The notes beneath the pieces were generated by a model. It did not search any database. It was given only the letters and a program-made list of their open reading frames with translations, and had not been told where the DNA came from. A stretch of DNA of 64,000 bases from Cristatella mucedo (lineage: Eukaryota; Bryozoa; Phylactolaemata; Cristatellidae): the NCBI GenBank assembly GCA_009760855.2, contig WPIO01000008.1:6858501-6922500 (forward strand), in the 5' to 3' direction. The stretch's first letter is position 1, and each line of letters opens with the position of its first letter. This document shows positions 46,114-58,607 of the stretch, in pieces. The translations under genes and the position numbers were made by a program.

Positions 46114-47780
46114 ATGCAATTGATAAAGCGCCATCAGAGAAATCAATCTCTCTCTAGGCGCTTTACATTTGCTGCAAAGGGAAATGCAATTGAATGGTGA
46201 GTAACATCAAACTTGAAAAACAAACAAAGTGAATAACATGGTTAGGGATGACATGCACAGGGTCAGCATGCAAATGTGGTTAGTGGCAGCATGCACAGCA
46301 TAAGCACATGAAGGACGAATCACAGGGACCCACTAAATGCTGTCCTAAATAGGTGTGTTTTAGGTTCTTTTTAAATGTGGTCAGGTCAGGGGATGTTCTG
46401 CCCTACATGCTGGTTGGCCAGTAAGCAGTGAGTTGCAGAAGTCGAGACGGGATGTCACGAATGCACAGACCAACTTGGACGTGGTATCCATGTCTAAACA
46501 AGCTCGAATTTTCGCAATGTTATGAAGCTGAAAATAGGCAGATTTGACTGTGGAGCTGATATGGTCGTCTAACGAGAGGTCGCTTTGGGACATGACACCT
46601 AGATTTCGAGCTGATTCAACAGGAGATATGCTGGCAGAGCCAATTTTGAGCGTCGGCCCTTCCAATTTGTGAATCACACTGGGTTTGCCCATTACTAGTA
46701 AGTTGGTTTTATCATCGTTTAGTTTTAGAAAGTTTGCTGCCCTCCACGTGCGGATGTCATCAATGCATGCAGCAAGTGAGTTGAGAGAATTTGAGGTGCT
46801 CGAAGGCTGGGAAGGATCAAAGCAAAGGTACAACTGAGTGTCATCCACATAGAAGTGAAAGCCTAGATTGTGCTTGACAATCACATCAGCAAGAGGGTGA
46901 GTATAAACTAGGAAAAGAACCAGACCTATCATGGAGCCCATATTTCAGAGTTACCTCAGATGATCTTTGTCCATTCACGTCAATACTCTTGTGTCTTCCA
47001 CTGAGATAGGACCTGAACCACTGCAGAACAGTGCCAGTGGTGCCCAGGCGAGATGAGAGGCGCTCTAGAAGAACTTTGTGATCGATAGTATCAAAAGCTG
47101 CCGAAAGATCGAGCAAAACAAGCAGAGATACTGTCCCCGTTTCTGCATTCCTACGTAGGTCGTTGTATACCCTAAGCAATGCTGACTCTGTGGAGTGATT
47201 AGCTCTAAAGCCAGACTGGAACTTACTAGCAAGGTGTGAGGTTTCGATATATGAGTTCAGCTGGTCCGCCACGACCCGTTCCAGTGTCTTTGATAGGAAT
47301 GGTAGAAGGGAGACTGGGCGGTAGTTGCTTAAGTTCTCTTGTTCTAGTGTCGCTTTCTTGAGAAGCCTGACTACAGCTTTTTTGAAAGGTGCTGGGGCAT
47401 GACCTGAGGCTAATGACATATTAATGACGTTAGTTATGCATGGCAGCAGCAGATTAATGCAAGCATAGGAGCAGGACAGTGGAAATAGGGTCCAGAGGAC
47501 TTGTTGTCTTCTTTGATTGAGATACGAACTTCAGGACTATATCACTAGTGACCTGCTTAAATGTAGACATTGAGGTGCAGCCAGGAATCGGGGAACAGCA
47601 TTCTAGTGGGGATGTTGTCATCGCAGGGATGGATTCCCTGATCTTGTCTATCTTCTGCACAAAGAATCGAGAGAAACGATGGGCTAGATCATCACAAGGA
47701 TCATCAGGTAGGGAGCTAATCAGGGAGCGGTTGAGGAGACGGTTTATCGTCGACATCAGCATTTTTGGATTGTGCATTTC
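46082..47780 (-). mobile_element. LINE family 1, long minus-strand copy with two RT frames
   Basis: The frame 47419-46886 has LLKKATLEQENLSNYRPVSL (RT start), FQSGFRANHSTESALL and LLVLLDLSAAFDTIDH. The frame 46941-46381 has FYVDDTQLYL (YVDD in place of YADD) through ARNLGVMSQSDLSLDDHI. A piece at 47777-47454 carries the upstream ORF2 part. About 30 bp is deleted at the GVPQGSVLGPVL junction near 46935, and the C-terminal RT end is deleted at about 46400. Dead, but it gives the widest view of this element's ORF2. Confidence 0.9.
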
Positions 47781-48239
47781 ATCGGTTATTTATTCCGATG
47801 GTATGAGAACTATCCTAATGGAGGATGTTATGCTTGTGCGGGCAGTGGCACACAGATCAAGACGGCTCAGGCAGAAGCCGTTTATTAAGGAAACCCGGGA
47901 CAAGTGGGCCCACAGTTCTCGCCTCAGCGGCTTCCGCCGGACTGGTCGGCCGTCGCAATACAGCAGAACCAACTGAGGAATTACCGTCCTTCAAAACTGA
48001 ACTGACGATATCAATCGAATATTACATGCTTGCTCTTATCTTCAGCTCACGGCCTCTGAGTGGGGTTTTTTGGCTCATAATGTTCCTCGATTAGCAATGA
48101 CACGTAATGATTCTTTTTTGCTCCCTAAACAATTGAAGCTGCTTGATGCATACCAACTAAACCCTGCCTCCCCCTCCCCACGTGAACTGTACGAGGACGA
48201 AGCGTACGCTTCACTTAGAAACGTAGAGCCTCTATTGTG

Positions 48240-48545
48240 CGAGTCTGCTGCTTCTGCTATTGTAATTAGAGTAATTAGCAGCATCGGCTACTGATGTATG
48301 CCCCATCTGCAGCAGGTGGTTGGGCAATTGACTCGGTGCATCGTCCGCAGCCTTTGATGTAAGCATGTGGCCCACCACAGATGCACTACCCTTCGTGTCG
48401 CGAGTCAGCCAGCTCGTATATATACCCGCAGAGTGAAATAAAGATCGAGTCTCGTTTACCGCTCATGTTCTCCCGCTCGTCGTGTCTCCGTGAGACTCCA
48501 CAAGAACAGCCGCCGCCGGAGCCACGGAGTCATACAACACCTGAT
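48240..48545 (+). repeat. Solo LTR of the Ty3/Gypsy-like element
   Basis: Matches the reverse complement of 25240-25530 throughout. It has TATATATAC (about 48418), AATAAAGATCGAGTCTCG (about 48438) and GTCTCCGTGAGACTCCACAA. No gag or pol lies on either side, so it looks like a solo LTR left by recombination, or an end of a deleted copy. Confidence 0.8.
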
Positions 48546-48639
48546 GATCAAGAGACCTACACTTGGTGAGTTAGTTGGAGCCACCCATCTGCCACAATTC
48601 TCTTATTTGTGCCGTTTGTCATCGCCTATATCTGATCTG

Positions 48640-48713
48640 CCGGGTACGGACATTTCCCCTTGGGGTAGGACGTTTTCCCCCTGGAGTAGGGCATTTCTTT
48701 CCCTCCCGTAAGG
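48640..48713 (+). repeat. GGACATTTCCCC-type short repeats
   Basis: Three degenerate units (ACGGACATTTCCCCTTGG, TAGGACGTTTTCCCCCTGG, TAGGGCATTTC) next to a perfect inverted repeat. The same units form the ends of the insertion at 58460-59191. Confidence 0.8.
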
Positions 48714-48724
48714 AAATGCCATGA

Positions 48725-48913
48725 CAGAAGCCGTGTTGTTTACGTATGTTTTAAAATATAATATAGTATATAATATATACCATATTCGTTCATGGTGGTC
48801 CGCCGAAAAGCCGGGCCGCAGCGACGGCATTTCTAATGACTGCAATGTACGAATATGGTATATATTATATACTATATTATATTTTAAAACATACGTAAAC
48901 AACACGGCTTCTG
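48725..48913. mobile_element. Perfect 65-bp inverted repeat (hairpin MITE or foldback)
   Basis: Arms 48725-48789 and 48849-48913 are exact reverse complements across all 65 bases, beginning CAGAAGCCGTGTTGTTTACG, with a 59-bp spacer. Perfect identity implies recent origin or continuing arm conversion. The RNA would be a long stable hairpin. It could be a palindromic transposon or a source of small RNA. Confidence 0.9.
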
Positions 48914-49089
48914 GCCACCAAGTTCAAGGTCAAAGCTCTGCCCCAGGCGGCCAGCAGCAGACGCTCTCGACAGCAGCCGCAAGCGTGTAGCAGTATTCTC
49001 GGCCGCCGCCGCCCCTCCCGACATCGACACCCCCGGCTAGCGCCCTTCCAAACCTCACCGCCGCCGCCGCCGCCGCCGCAGTCGTTTAT

Positions 49090-49342
49090 GACAGCATTTA
49101 GTGGGTCCCTGCGGTTCGTCCTTTATGTGCTTATGGGTGGTGATATGTGCATGCTGCCACTAACAACACTTGCATGCTGACCCTGTGCACGTCACCCCTA
49201 ACCACGTTTATTCTTGCTGTTTATCGAGCACGCTACCACTAACCATCCAATTGTGCTTCCTTTGCAGAAAATGTGAAGCGCCTAGAGAGATTGAGTTCTC
49301 TGGGGGCGTTTTATTAAGTTTTATTGTTATTATTATTATTCT
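49090..49342 (+). repeat. LINE family 1, 3' end
   Basis: AGTGGGTCCCTGCGGTTCGT through GCCTAGAGAGATTGAGTTCT, then (TTA)n at 49322-49340. Directly preceded by a (CCG)n run at 49058-49079. Confidence 0.8.
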
Positions 49343-49459
49343 ATACGACACTTACATCCTTTATGGCCGTACGCAGCTTTACCCCACGTCAACGCCTACA
49401 GATGTGCTCTAGTAGATCCGGTATGGCATACGATTTCCGAGTTATATATATATATCTAT

Positions 49460-49560
49460 ATATATTGTATAGCGTCCTAAGAGGACTTAATCTCTACTCC
49501 GGCGCTTCGCGTATGCTATTGGGCTCCTGCTCACGACCTCGGTTCGTTAACTGGATTCAC
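49460..49560 (-). repeat. tRNA-derived SINE (family B), partial
   Basis: The tail GCGCCGGAGTAGAGATTAAG and a degraded B-box (GAGCAGGAGCCC) on the minus strand. The A-box end is lost. Confidence 0.6.
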
Positions 49561-49627
49561 TTTGCCATCGAGTAGCCGCTTATACTGAGTTGATTTTATT
49601 TCAAGAGAGCGCGAACTTAATTCGATC

Positions 49628-49687
<60 letters not shown>

Positions 49688-49700
49688 ATATATATATATA
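49628..49700 (+). repeat. (TA)n microsatellite
   Basis: About 36 TA units with rare CA, directly abutting the end of the pogo-like element, which inserts at TA. Confidence 0.95.
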
Positions 49701-50480
49701 CAGTCGACCCTCGTTTGTCACGGTTAATCCGTTCCAGACTCTACCGCGATAGGTGAATTTCCGCGAAGTAGGATTCTATATTTATAAATCAAATATTTTC
49801 ATAGTCACAATATAGAAGACCTATTTATAACTCTCTAAATACGGTTTTTAACATTATTATGGCCCTCCGGATATAAAATAACTCCTTTTTTAGTCACCAT
49901 TACGCTCGTATTACCAAATATATTAGACAAAATAAGAGAAAATAAGACAAATTAGACGTTAAAAATACCGTACTAATATTATTGTACATTTAATTGCACA
50001 CGCAAAATTCTTACGCATAAACACAAAGCTATGAAAATAGTGCGTTTTGTGATGAATCGACTAAGATGAAGAGATGTACAGCACAGCAAAGAAGAGCAAG
50101 GCTACTGCTCCCCTGAAAGCCCGACTTCAGTAGGAGAGTCTTCAGGTGGTGCAAAATCTTCAACAGGTGCGTCGTCGTCTTCTTCCGTGGCAGCAAGTGC
50201 ATCCTGTTGCAGGCTGAGAGAATGGCGTGCTGGCGGCAGCTTCGGCTTCGCAGAAACTCGAGGTTATGTCGTACGCATCGACCGTTAGAAGCGGCCAACA
50301 AACTAATCAAACAGTTGGCCGTGCTTACCAATGTCATTGCTAGTCAAAAAGCAGAAAGTCTACGGCGTTTGACACCTCGACAGCCTCAATGTTTCACGCG
50401 ATCCAAAGCAATTGCTGATCAAGTTGTGGACCCACCAGGCGGACCCAAACCACGGCTTCCTGGGGCGATTCTACGAATTT
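49701..50480 (-). mobile_element. pogo/Tigger-like DNA transposon, one end and transposase tail
   Basis: Starts at 49701 with CAGTCGACCCTCG after a TA, followed by a CGCGAT/GGATTCTATATTTATAA end typical of Tigger-like elements. On the minus strand a frame ending TAG at 50102 has an acidic tail (EEDDDAPVEDFAPPEDSP), as I would expect at the end of a pogo/Tigger transposase. The catalytic domain and the other end are not visible, so it is truncated. Confidence 0.6.
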
Positions 50481-51294
50481 GAGGTTCTTCGGAGAAAAGC
50501 TATACCCCTTCGAAACATACAGACCGCAACGACAGACTCATTCTTTCAATATTAGGCTGTCGATGCCGATAATTCTCAAATATTCTAATGCTTTTTACTG
50601 CGTTCTCCGTGGAGATTAGGCAAACGGAATACCAATCGGCGCGCGCATTCCTTGCTGCTCACCAGCTACTGAATTTTTTTGCAAAATAGCGTACGAATTT
50701 GTTACTTTATCGTGCGGTATTAAATCTGCCCGGTATCCACATGGAACCCGTCAGGATACCGTTCACGCTCAGAGATTTGTTTCGGTCAGGAGTATACCAG
50801 CAGCTCTGGGAAGACGGACTTCTGTCTGGAGCCGGCTACCAGTATTTTTCACCCAAAATTACGACCGGGTTTTTTTGAACGGCTGCGAACTAAATTTGAT
50901 CAATCTACTCATTTACACGTAGGCCAAGAGACGGGTCGGTCGATGCGACCCGGAGAAGGTACTCGGTCTGAACGCTCAGGAGGCGGCGGTCGCAGCGCAG
51001 TGCGCATGCGTGGCTTCCCGTTGCTGGGCTGCAAGAGCAGGACCGCCGGGGGTTTGCGGTCCTCGGTCAGAGTCTCTGTTGCTCCACCGAGCTGGTAAGC
51101 ACCTTCGTCAGTGCACCAACTCTCATTCGACTAACTCTCGCAGTGAGAAGCTTCCTTGCTTTCCCTTGCTGTCAGCTCGTGTACAAAGTAAACGTCCGGC
51201 TCCGGGTCTCCTTCACGTGTACGGATGCAACTAACTGAAGCGGCACCAGAGCAACGACCGACTCATTTATTTTGCCGCTGTAGGGTGAGTCGCA
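50481..51294. other. Region upstream of NMRAL1, no element recognised
   Basis: Moderately GC-rich toward 51000. Contains no repeat I recognise and no clear TATA box. The NMRAL1 promoter should lie here. AG/GGTGAGT near 51283 may be a 5' UTR splice site. Confidence 0.4.
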
Positions 51295-52297
51295 ATGGAA
51301 AAGATAGTCCTCTTCATCGACGGGGACCTGGGTTGGAAAGTCGTCGAAGCTGTTGAAGAAGACACGCGATGGGAAACTTCAGTGCTTTTTACTGGGAGGA
51401 AGCGCGAATCCTGCAAGTCGCCCGTTAGAGACGTAGGCGTATCCGATGCAAAGACATTAGAGCAAGTTTTGTCTGGTGCTCAAGTATGCTTTATTGCCAC
51501 TGAAACAGATCTTGAAGACCCGCAAGGCAAAGACAAGGAAGGTACAAAATATGTCCACTTGGCTTAACCAACTAACCGTACATTTCTCACTAACACAGGG
51601 TAAAACGTCCCACTGCTGAATATATGCGTTGTCGACTGAAAACCTTAACTTTGCCTGTGAGTTCCCATTTATCCGACAGCCAAATTTAGCGAAGATGTGC
51701 GCCTCCTGAAATTTACTTCGAACTGCTACCTTATTTTATTCTAAATAAATCGTCTCTCTCCTGATATACACACTGACCGGTATACCTGAACCTGAACAAA
51801 ACTCGTGCTTTCTGCAATGTAATGCATGATCAGTCTCAAAACTATCGTCAAGCATAACAAATAGCCCCCTCTAAATCAAGCGACTGAATTAATCTAAGCA
51901 AATAATTATACTACGTCTGGCTAAGTTTTGCATCCGTGCAAGCTACCTCAACAATAGCATGCTTTTAAAATAATGTCTAGGAGACGTTGCAGTTCTCAAA
52001 TAGCTGAACATCGCTGATGCTATTTTACTTTAGGCATCAAATTGTTCTTAGCCATTGAGTAACGTTTGTCCTGTATCTAATTTCAGTATTATTGCTACTA
52101 GAATGGCCCCATTTATTGTGTACATTTAACCACGACTGAATGGTAGGTTACTTCAGTAAAGTGAACTTTTTTAGATGCAGCTCTTGCTGACCAAGCCTTT
52201 GCAAGGTTCGACTACGTACTGCATCGATTAATAAATTCATTGAAACGCTGCGTTTGTGATCCCTCTGAAGAAGCCCTGTAGTATAACTCTTCTGTAT

Positions 52298-52349
<52 letters not shown>

Positions 52350-52376
52350 ATATATATATATATATGTATATATATG

Positions 52377-52458
<82 letters not shown>

Positions 52459-55009
52459 CATGTGCAATATACATGCATATTAGCATATGTATGCATCTAT
52501 ATATCTTCACCTTCAATTATGTAATCAATCGATTTTCTTTCGATGTTTATCAGCAGTTGCCTGCTTTCCCTGATTGAGCCTTATGCTGCGATGCACTTTC
52601 ATTGTTGTTCTTGTGCACAGGTGAATTCTTGGACAAGGCATAGTACACAATGACCGCCATCTAGTGGTTGATTGCTTGAGTGCCCATTGCTGCGATTTCT
52701 TGCTACTTGAAAAAATTCCATCTTATTACACTTGCCCACTCATTCTCAGTTACAAGCATGCTTTCTTTACTCAGAGCACTCGCGTCAGCAAACTCGTGAG
52801 TTCTTCAGTGATTCAACTGCACTTTGGTTTGGGCTTCACACACAACCGTTTGTGCTCATGTGATAGTGTAGACACAGCAGGCATGCAAGGCTGGGCGTGT
52901 GCATGCGCACATATATTTGCACGTTGAATGCATGCATGCACTTGTATGCATGGTGGTGCGTGATACATGCATGCATCCACTCGTTGTGCTGGTGCATGCA
53001 TGCTGTCCAACGGAATTGCACACGACGGTACCTTTGCAACATAACTGTTACATCATGCGGTCAAACCTGCTTTCGGTCTTTCCTGCCTCTGGCACACATA
53101 CAGTCAAAAACAGTTTGGTGACTTACTCGAATTGTATGTGCAGCAGCAGCAACTATTGATCAGAAGAGACAGCATTACAGTAAACGGTGCTAGAAACCTT
53201 GCCCACTCTTGAGCTCCTAGTTGCCGCCGATGGAAACGAGGTGGAAACAGGCGAATATGCCAGCCAAAGGTCACTAATTGACAGCGACACACGAAAACGC
53301 ACTCAGCAGATAGTAGAATAGAGTTTGACAGGAGAGGCGTGATTCTAACAAGCTCTTCTCCGTGGATGGCCCATATGCCTCCAGCATGACTTTGAATGTT
53401 GCCAATGCTCCTGGCTGCCTGAGCTAAACAGCTTAGGATTGCCATCGGCCGTGTAATCAGTAATAATGGCAACCTCGTTCTCTCCCTCGCCCAGAGCACA
53501 GAAAAAGGTGTACTGCAATGCAGCCATGCATCTCTAGCTCCTACAGCCACCTTGCTCTAGGCCCGGCTGGAAAAGGCCGGTCCCAATGTCTCCACTCCTG
53601 AAGTGTTGGTGTCGGTCGGCCCCTTGCCATGGCCACAGCAACCAGCAGCAGCAGCGACCTGAGAGGGCATTCTGCTGTCTATTGGGCGTCGTATTTCGTA
53701 TATACAGTTGCCATCGGAAAGTCCATTGGACAAGCTTGTAAGGTGGCTCGCGTGCCGTGCGTCATTGTGCTGACGCACGTCAGCGTCGAGCGCACAATCG
53801 GCATTCCGGCACGACACTACGACGCTAAGGCCGAGATCTTCGAGCATCTCAAATTCAGTCTGCAGCTGCCTGTAACGGCCGTCAGCGTGCCTCCCTTCTA
53901 CGAGTACTTTACCGGCCTTCTTAAGCCAGCCACCAAAGATCACGTCAGCTACGTGCTAGGTACGTGCGAATGTCGGCCAGAAGAGAGGCCACGTGCAGCC
54001 AGCTCTCAGCCTCTGCCGCTAGCAGCTAGCCGCTTCGGACTGGTTTACTCATTCTTTGATGCCAAAATATGGGCATTTGTTTAGTATGGAGTAGTGCAGC
54101 AGCCACGGACATGATGCAACACAGCGAAAGGAGTTGGCAGCCCAAGTTAGATGCAGGATGGTGTTGTCACCAGTCGGCCATTCCTGCTTCGTCTGCTGGT
54201 TGCTCATCACTTACGCAACGACGTCTGCTATCCTGCTGCCGACTATGGCAATCCTATCCAGCCTTCTTCGTCCTGAGCTGCTACTTTCATGCTACTCACT
54301 TCCTCGACTGCCCTTGTGACTCGGCTATGCTTCTCATTTCTCTTTGCTGCGTGAGATGAAGTCTGTTGGCTACCCTATGTGCACCGAAAGCCACTTAGGC
54401 TTTGTGTACGCCACTGAGAACTCTCCTGGGTAACATCGACCTAGTCCTTGAGGCTTTGTGGAGTTTCAGACGAAGAAACATTGTATTTCATTCCCGTGAT
54501 GGCTCACTAGGTAAGGTGATTGCTTTTCAGGACTTCGGTCTCGAGGTCGTGGGTTCAAATCTGCTATATTGTATTGCCATTGCAAGCGGCGATGATAGCC
54601 GTCAAGGCTCTTCTGTTGCTATACAAAAGAGGCTGTTAAATCAGGTAGTATTACAATTCACTTGTCTTCAGCTGTTCAGCTCTCATGTTGGTTTGAGATG
54701 CATGCCAATCGGCTACCCAGCTAATAATAATAATAATAATAATGTACTTGATAAAGTGCCCTCAGAGAACTTAATCTCTTTCTAGGCGCTTTACATTTGC
54801 TGCAAAGGGAAATGCAATTAAATGGTAAGTAAAATCATGCTTGAAAAACAAACAAAATGAATAACATGGTTAGGGGTGACATGCACAGGGTCAGCATGCG
54901 AAGGACGAATCACAGGGACCCACTAAATGCTGTCCTAAATAGGTGTTTTTAAGTTCCTTTTAAATGTGGTCAGGTCAGGGGATGTTCTGACGCAGGTCGG
55001 GAGGCAGTT

Positions 55010-55098
<89 letters not shown>

Positions 55099-58000
55099 CA
55101 GAGAGAGACAGAGAGAGACAGAGAGAGACAGAGAGAGACAGAGGAAAAACTGTCCTGCTCAGCTCAACTAAGGCAAGCTCACACATTTTTCGCCCGCACG
55201 CACGTGAGCGCACTTGCACGCACACACCCACCCACTCACTACTGCACATGTATGAAGCTGGGCTAATACCTGGCTCATGGCCTTGGCCAGGTGCACACCA
55301 GAACGCAGCCTTGTACGACAGCACAAGCCTATCATGGCCAAGTACAATTGAATAACCTGGTGTGATTAACGGATGCGAGTTAATTTGTTCAAAAACCTTG
55401 ATGAAAAGAGTTTGAAGCGCTAAAATTTGAGCAAATAAAATCTCAGCGCTCAGGCGAATGCGAATGGATATATGCTGCCGGCGGTATTACAACAGATAGC
55501 CACTATGGGAAACGGACATTTGCCCCAACGGATGGTTTTGGAAACGGACAGTTGTCCCAAAGGATAGTGGTCCTGACCCAAAATCGAAATTAAGAAAATC
55601 TCTGCCTATGTCTCCAATATGTCTTTGTTGCTAATCCATTGGAGACGGAATTGCAGCAAGCGAAATGTAATAACAATGACAAAACAATTTCATAGCACCC
55701 TAAGATAACCAAATCTCTGTCTAGATGCTTTACATATGCTGGAAAGAAAAAATGTCCACTGCAAGCGGTGACATGAAAAGTGTCAGTACGCATAAGTACG
55801 CAAAGGACAATTCACACGGATGTAGCGAATGCTGTAATGAGCCGGCGGTTTTTATCGTCTATTTAAATTTCTCGATGTTAATGGATGTCGTGACGTCACT
55901 GGGAGATAGTGGGGCTTCCTGGCTTTGGGAACATACAAATTATAGGCATGGTATCCTCCGGATTCAATGTTGTTTGGAGGTATAGCTCACAGGCTTGAGT
56001 CAGGAGAGCGAGTGGTACGATGCCTAACCTGGTTGGAAAGTGGCTAAGATAGGTAGGCCTTTGCAAAAGAATGGAGCGGTCTAAAGCGAGTGCAAGCTGA
56101 TGAGAAGTGGTGTAATATGGCGATTGCAACGTTCTATGCAGCGGGTGAATTAGTACGGCCCGTTATTACAAGGCACAACCAATAAAGATGGCTGAGAATC
56201 AACATGTCAAACATGTACACGACACTTGCAAAGATACCTTAAAGATAGCTTATTGCAAAATTTTAGCAAACGTGGAGCGGATCTTGTTCGTCAAAGGCTG
56301 ACAAAAAGCTCTTATTTCAACAACTTTGATATAAAGACCCGAAGCAAAATATGTAACTTCTACAGATTTTTCTTCCTAACGCTCTGAGAATGCACCGAAC
56401 ATACCGAAGCATTCCAAACGGCCACCCAGAACCTCATAGAGCGGCACATTCATTACCTTAAATGAGATGCTGATAAAGACCGGTACGTCGGCGCATTGTC
56501 CGACTGGTTAGCACTGCTGGGGTTCAACTGATCATGCTTGAGGGGGCAAAACAAGCTAAGCTTTTATGAACTTTTCATATATCTTTATACAATTATCTCA
56601 CTGCTAGAGAGAGTTGCTTGAGCACCAGATTCCCAGCAGACGGCAAAATGGTTATATTTACGTAAATATCCGTTAGTATCGTGTTTGATTGGTATGATGA
56701 GCGTTAAAAAAATTGGCTGTTAAATCGACGCTTCGTTGAGTAATTTGCTATCATGATTTTAGATTTTCCGGATCTTGGAGGGGCGGCGCTGGATATGATC
56801 TCACTGGCCGACGCAGCAGAATGCATCAGGCAAATCTTAACTCATCGAAACCAATTTATTAACAAGACCCTGAGTCTCAGCGGTACCAAGTTAACAGGCA
56901 AGGACGTAGCATCGACGCTCACCCAGCTATTTCCCAAGAAGACTTTCAAGTTCCGCCAGGTGAGAGTGCCATATTCTTATTAATTTAACTCAGCCGAGTC
57001 ATCCCCATCGCCACACTGGCGAGTTTTATTTCATTACTCGAACGTTGTTTTTGAATCCAAGCGGCGCTCGCGTTGTCAACGGATTGCTTCTACGCAGCGG
57101 ATTCCGGCCCTAGCGGCTTTAGTATTCGCTAGGGCGCCATACCTTACGTTCGCCAATGGTTCGAGATAACTGACCGAGGCTTGTGACCCACTTGTCGAGA
57201 ATTCGCACATGAGGTCAGTTTGGGTGCTGAAAATTTGTTGACAATATAAGTTCTGACGGATTGGCAAACGTCGTTCAAGTTGAGAAATATTCAGCAGGAT
57301 AGATGATGAGACGGGTGTGTCCGTGCAGAACCTGAGCCCAATGTATGGGGTGGAGAACTGCTAACCTCGTAAGACGGGTCTCGTAAGAGTGGGGAAGCGC
57401 CTAGCGTCTCATTCATTGCACAGTAATTTCGCGCTCTTTATCGCACCTGGTCGCTCTCTGGCAATGGAGAGTGACCACGCTTAAGTAGAGGAAAGGGCAG
57501 CCGATTCACCAACCTTGTCTGCGCAGCAGCAGAAGATCCTCGGTGGCTTTCACCGCGCTTGCATCCGGCGATACCGAGTTGCGACCCGAGTAACGAGGCA
57601 TGAATCGCGAAGCGAGAGCTCCTCGCCGCTGGGCTAAGACCAAGGGTCAGACGGCCACGTGACAATAACCAAAATGGCAAAATCGAAGCAAAATTTATGC
57701 TAAGCATTTAGATTGCTGATGTAAGGAGCAAGTACACCTGACCCAGGAGTGGTGCCGTCGTCATTGCAGAGGTGAAATTTCTCTCGCATAAGATTTATTG
57801 GTGTTAAAATCTGATATTTAAATGAAAGCTTTTGCACACTTATGCTTCTTCGTGCGCCGCAGTCAATTCTCGCGCAGTCATACCTTGCCCAAGCACTCCA
57901 GTATCCAATCCCCAGTCACAATGTGCACGAACACTAAACATTCCACGAAAGAGATTTATTTTCATAGGGCGCAATAAAAATCTCGCATCCTTATTACTGT

Positions 58001-58565
58001 TAAAATTATTATTACTAGTAGAACTAGTACTGTTTGGGCTTCGGGAGTTACAGTCGCCGCTCTGGGAAAGCGTCGTTGGTCGAAGCAAACAAGTGCAAAT
58101 TATAAGCAATATTCGTACTGTAATTGACTGAATTGATTAAATGAACTGACTTGGTGACTGAAATTTTGGATGCGTTGAAATTGGCTCTGGCATTTTTAGG
58201 TAGGAATTTTTTAGCGTGCCGTAGATCAGAATAGGATATGCCAATGTCTCGTTTCCTGACGCTTGTCGCATTGCCCTTGATCGTCGGCGACTGATGCAAA
58301 ACTGAGCAGCTCGTTTGGTCAGTCACAAACGGCGTAGCTGCCGCATAGCGACACTTCTGTCTGAGCTACACTGGCTCCTTATCAAACATCAAATCTATTT
58401 CAAGATACTCTGTCTGTTTTACAGGTTGCCTCGCATATCTGCACCAGCCTACCTATGCGGTTGTAGGACGTTTCCTTACTGGTGGACCCTAGGACATTCC
58501 CCCCCGGACATTTCCCCGCTGGGGTAGGACATTCCCCCTATGTTGATGAATATATAAATAAGAAT

Positions 58566-58607
<42 letters not shown>

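Noticed and set aside
53629-54084. Single-exon 151-codon gene beginning MATATSSSSDL
   Set aside because: The conserved part starts only after the acceptor at 53707 and ends at the donor at 53960. The ends of the frame are intron.
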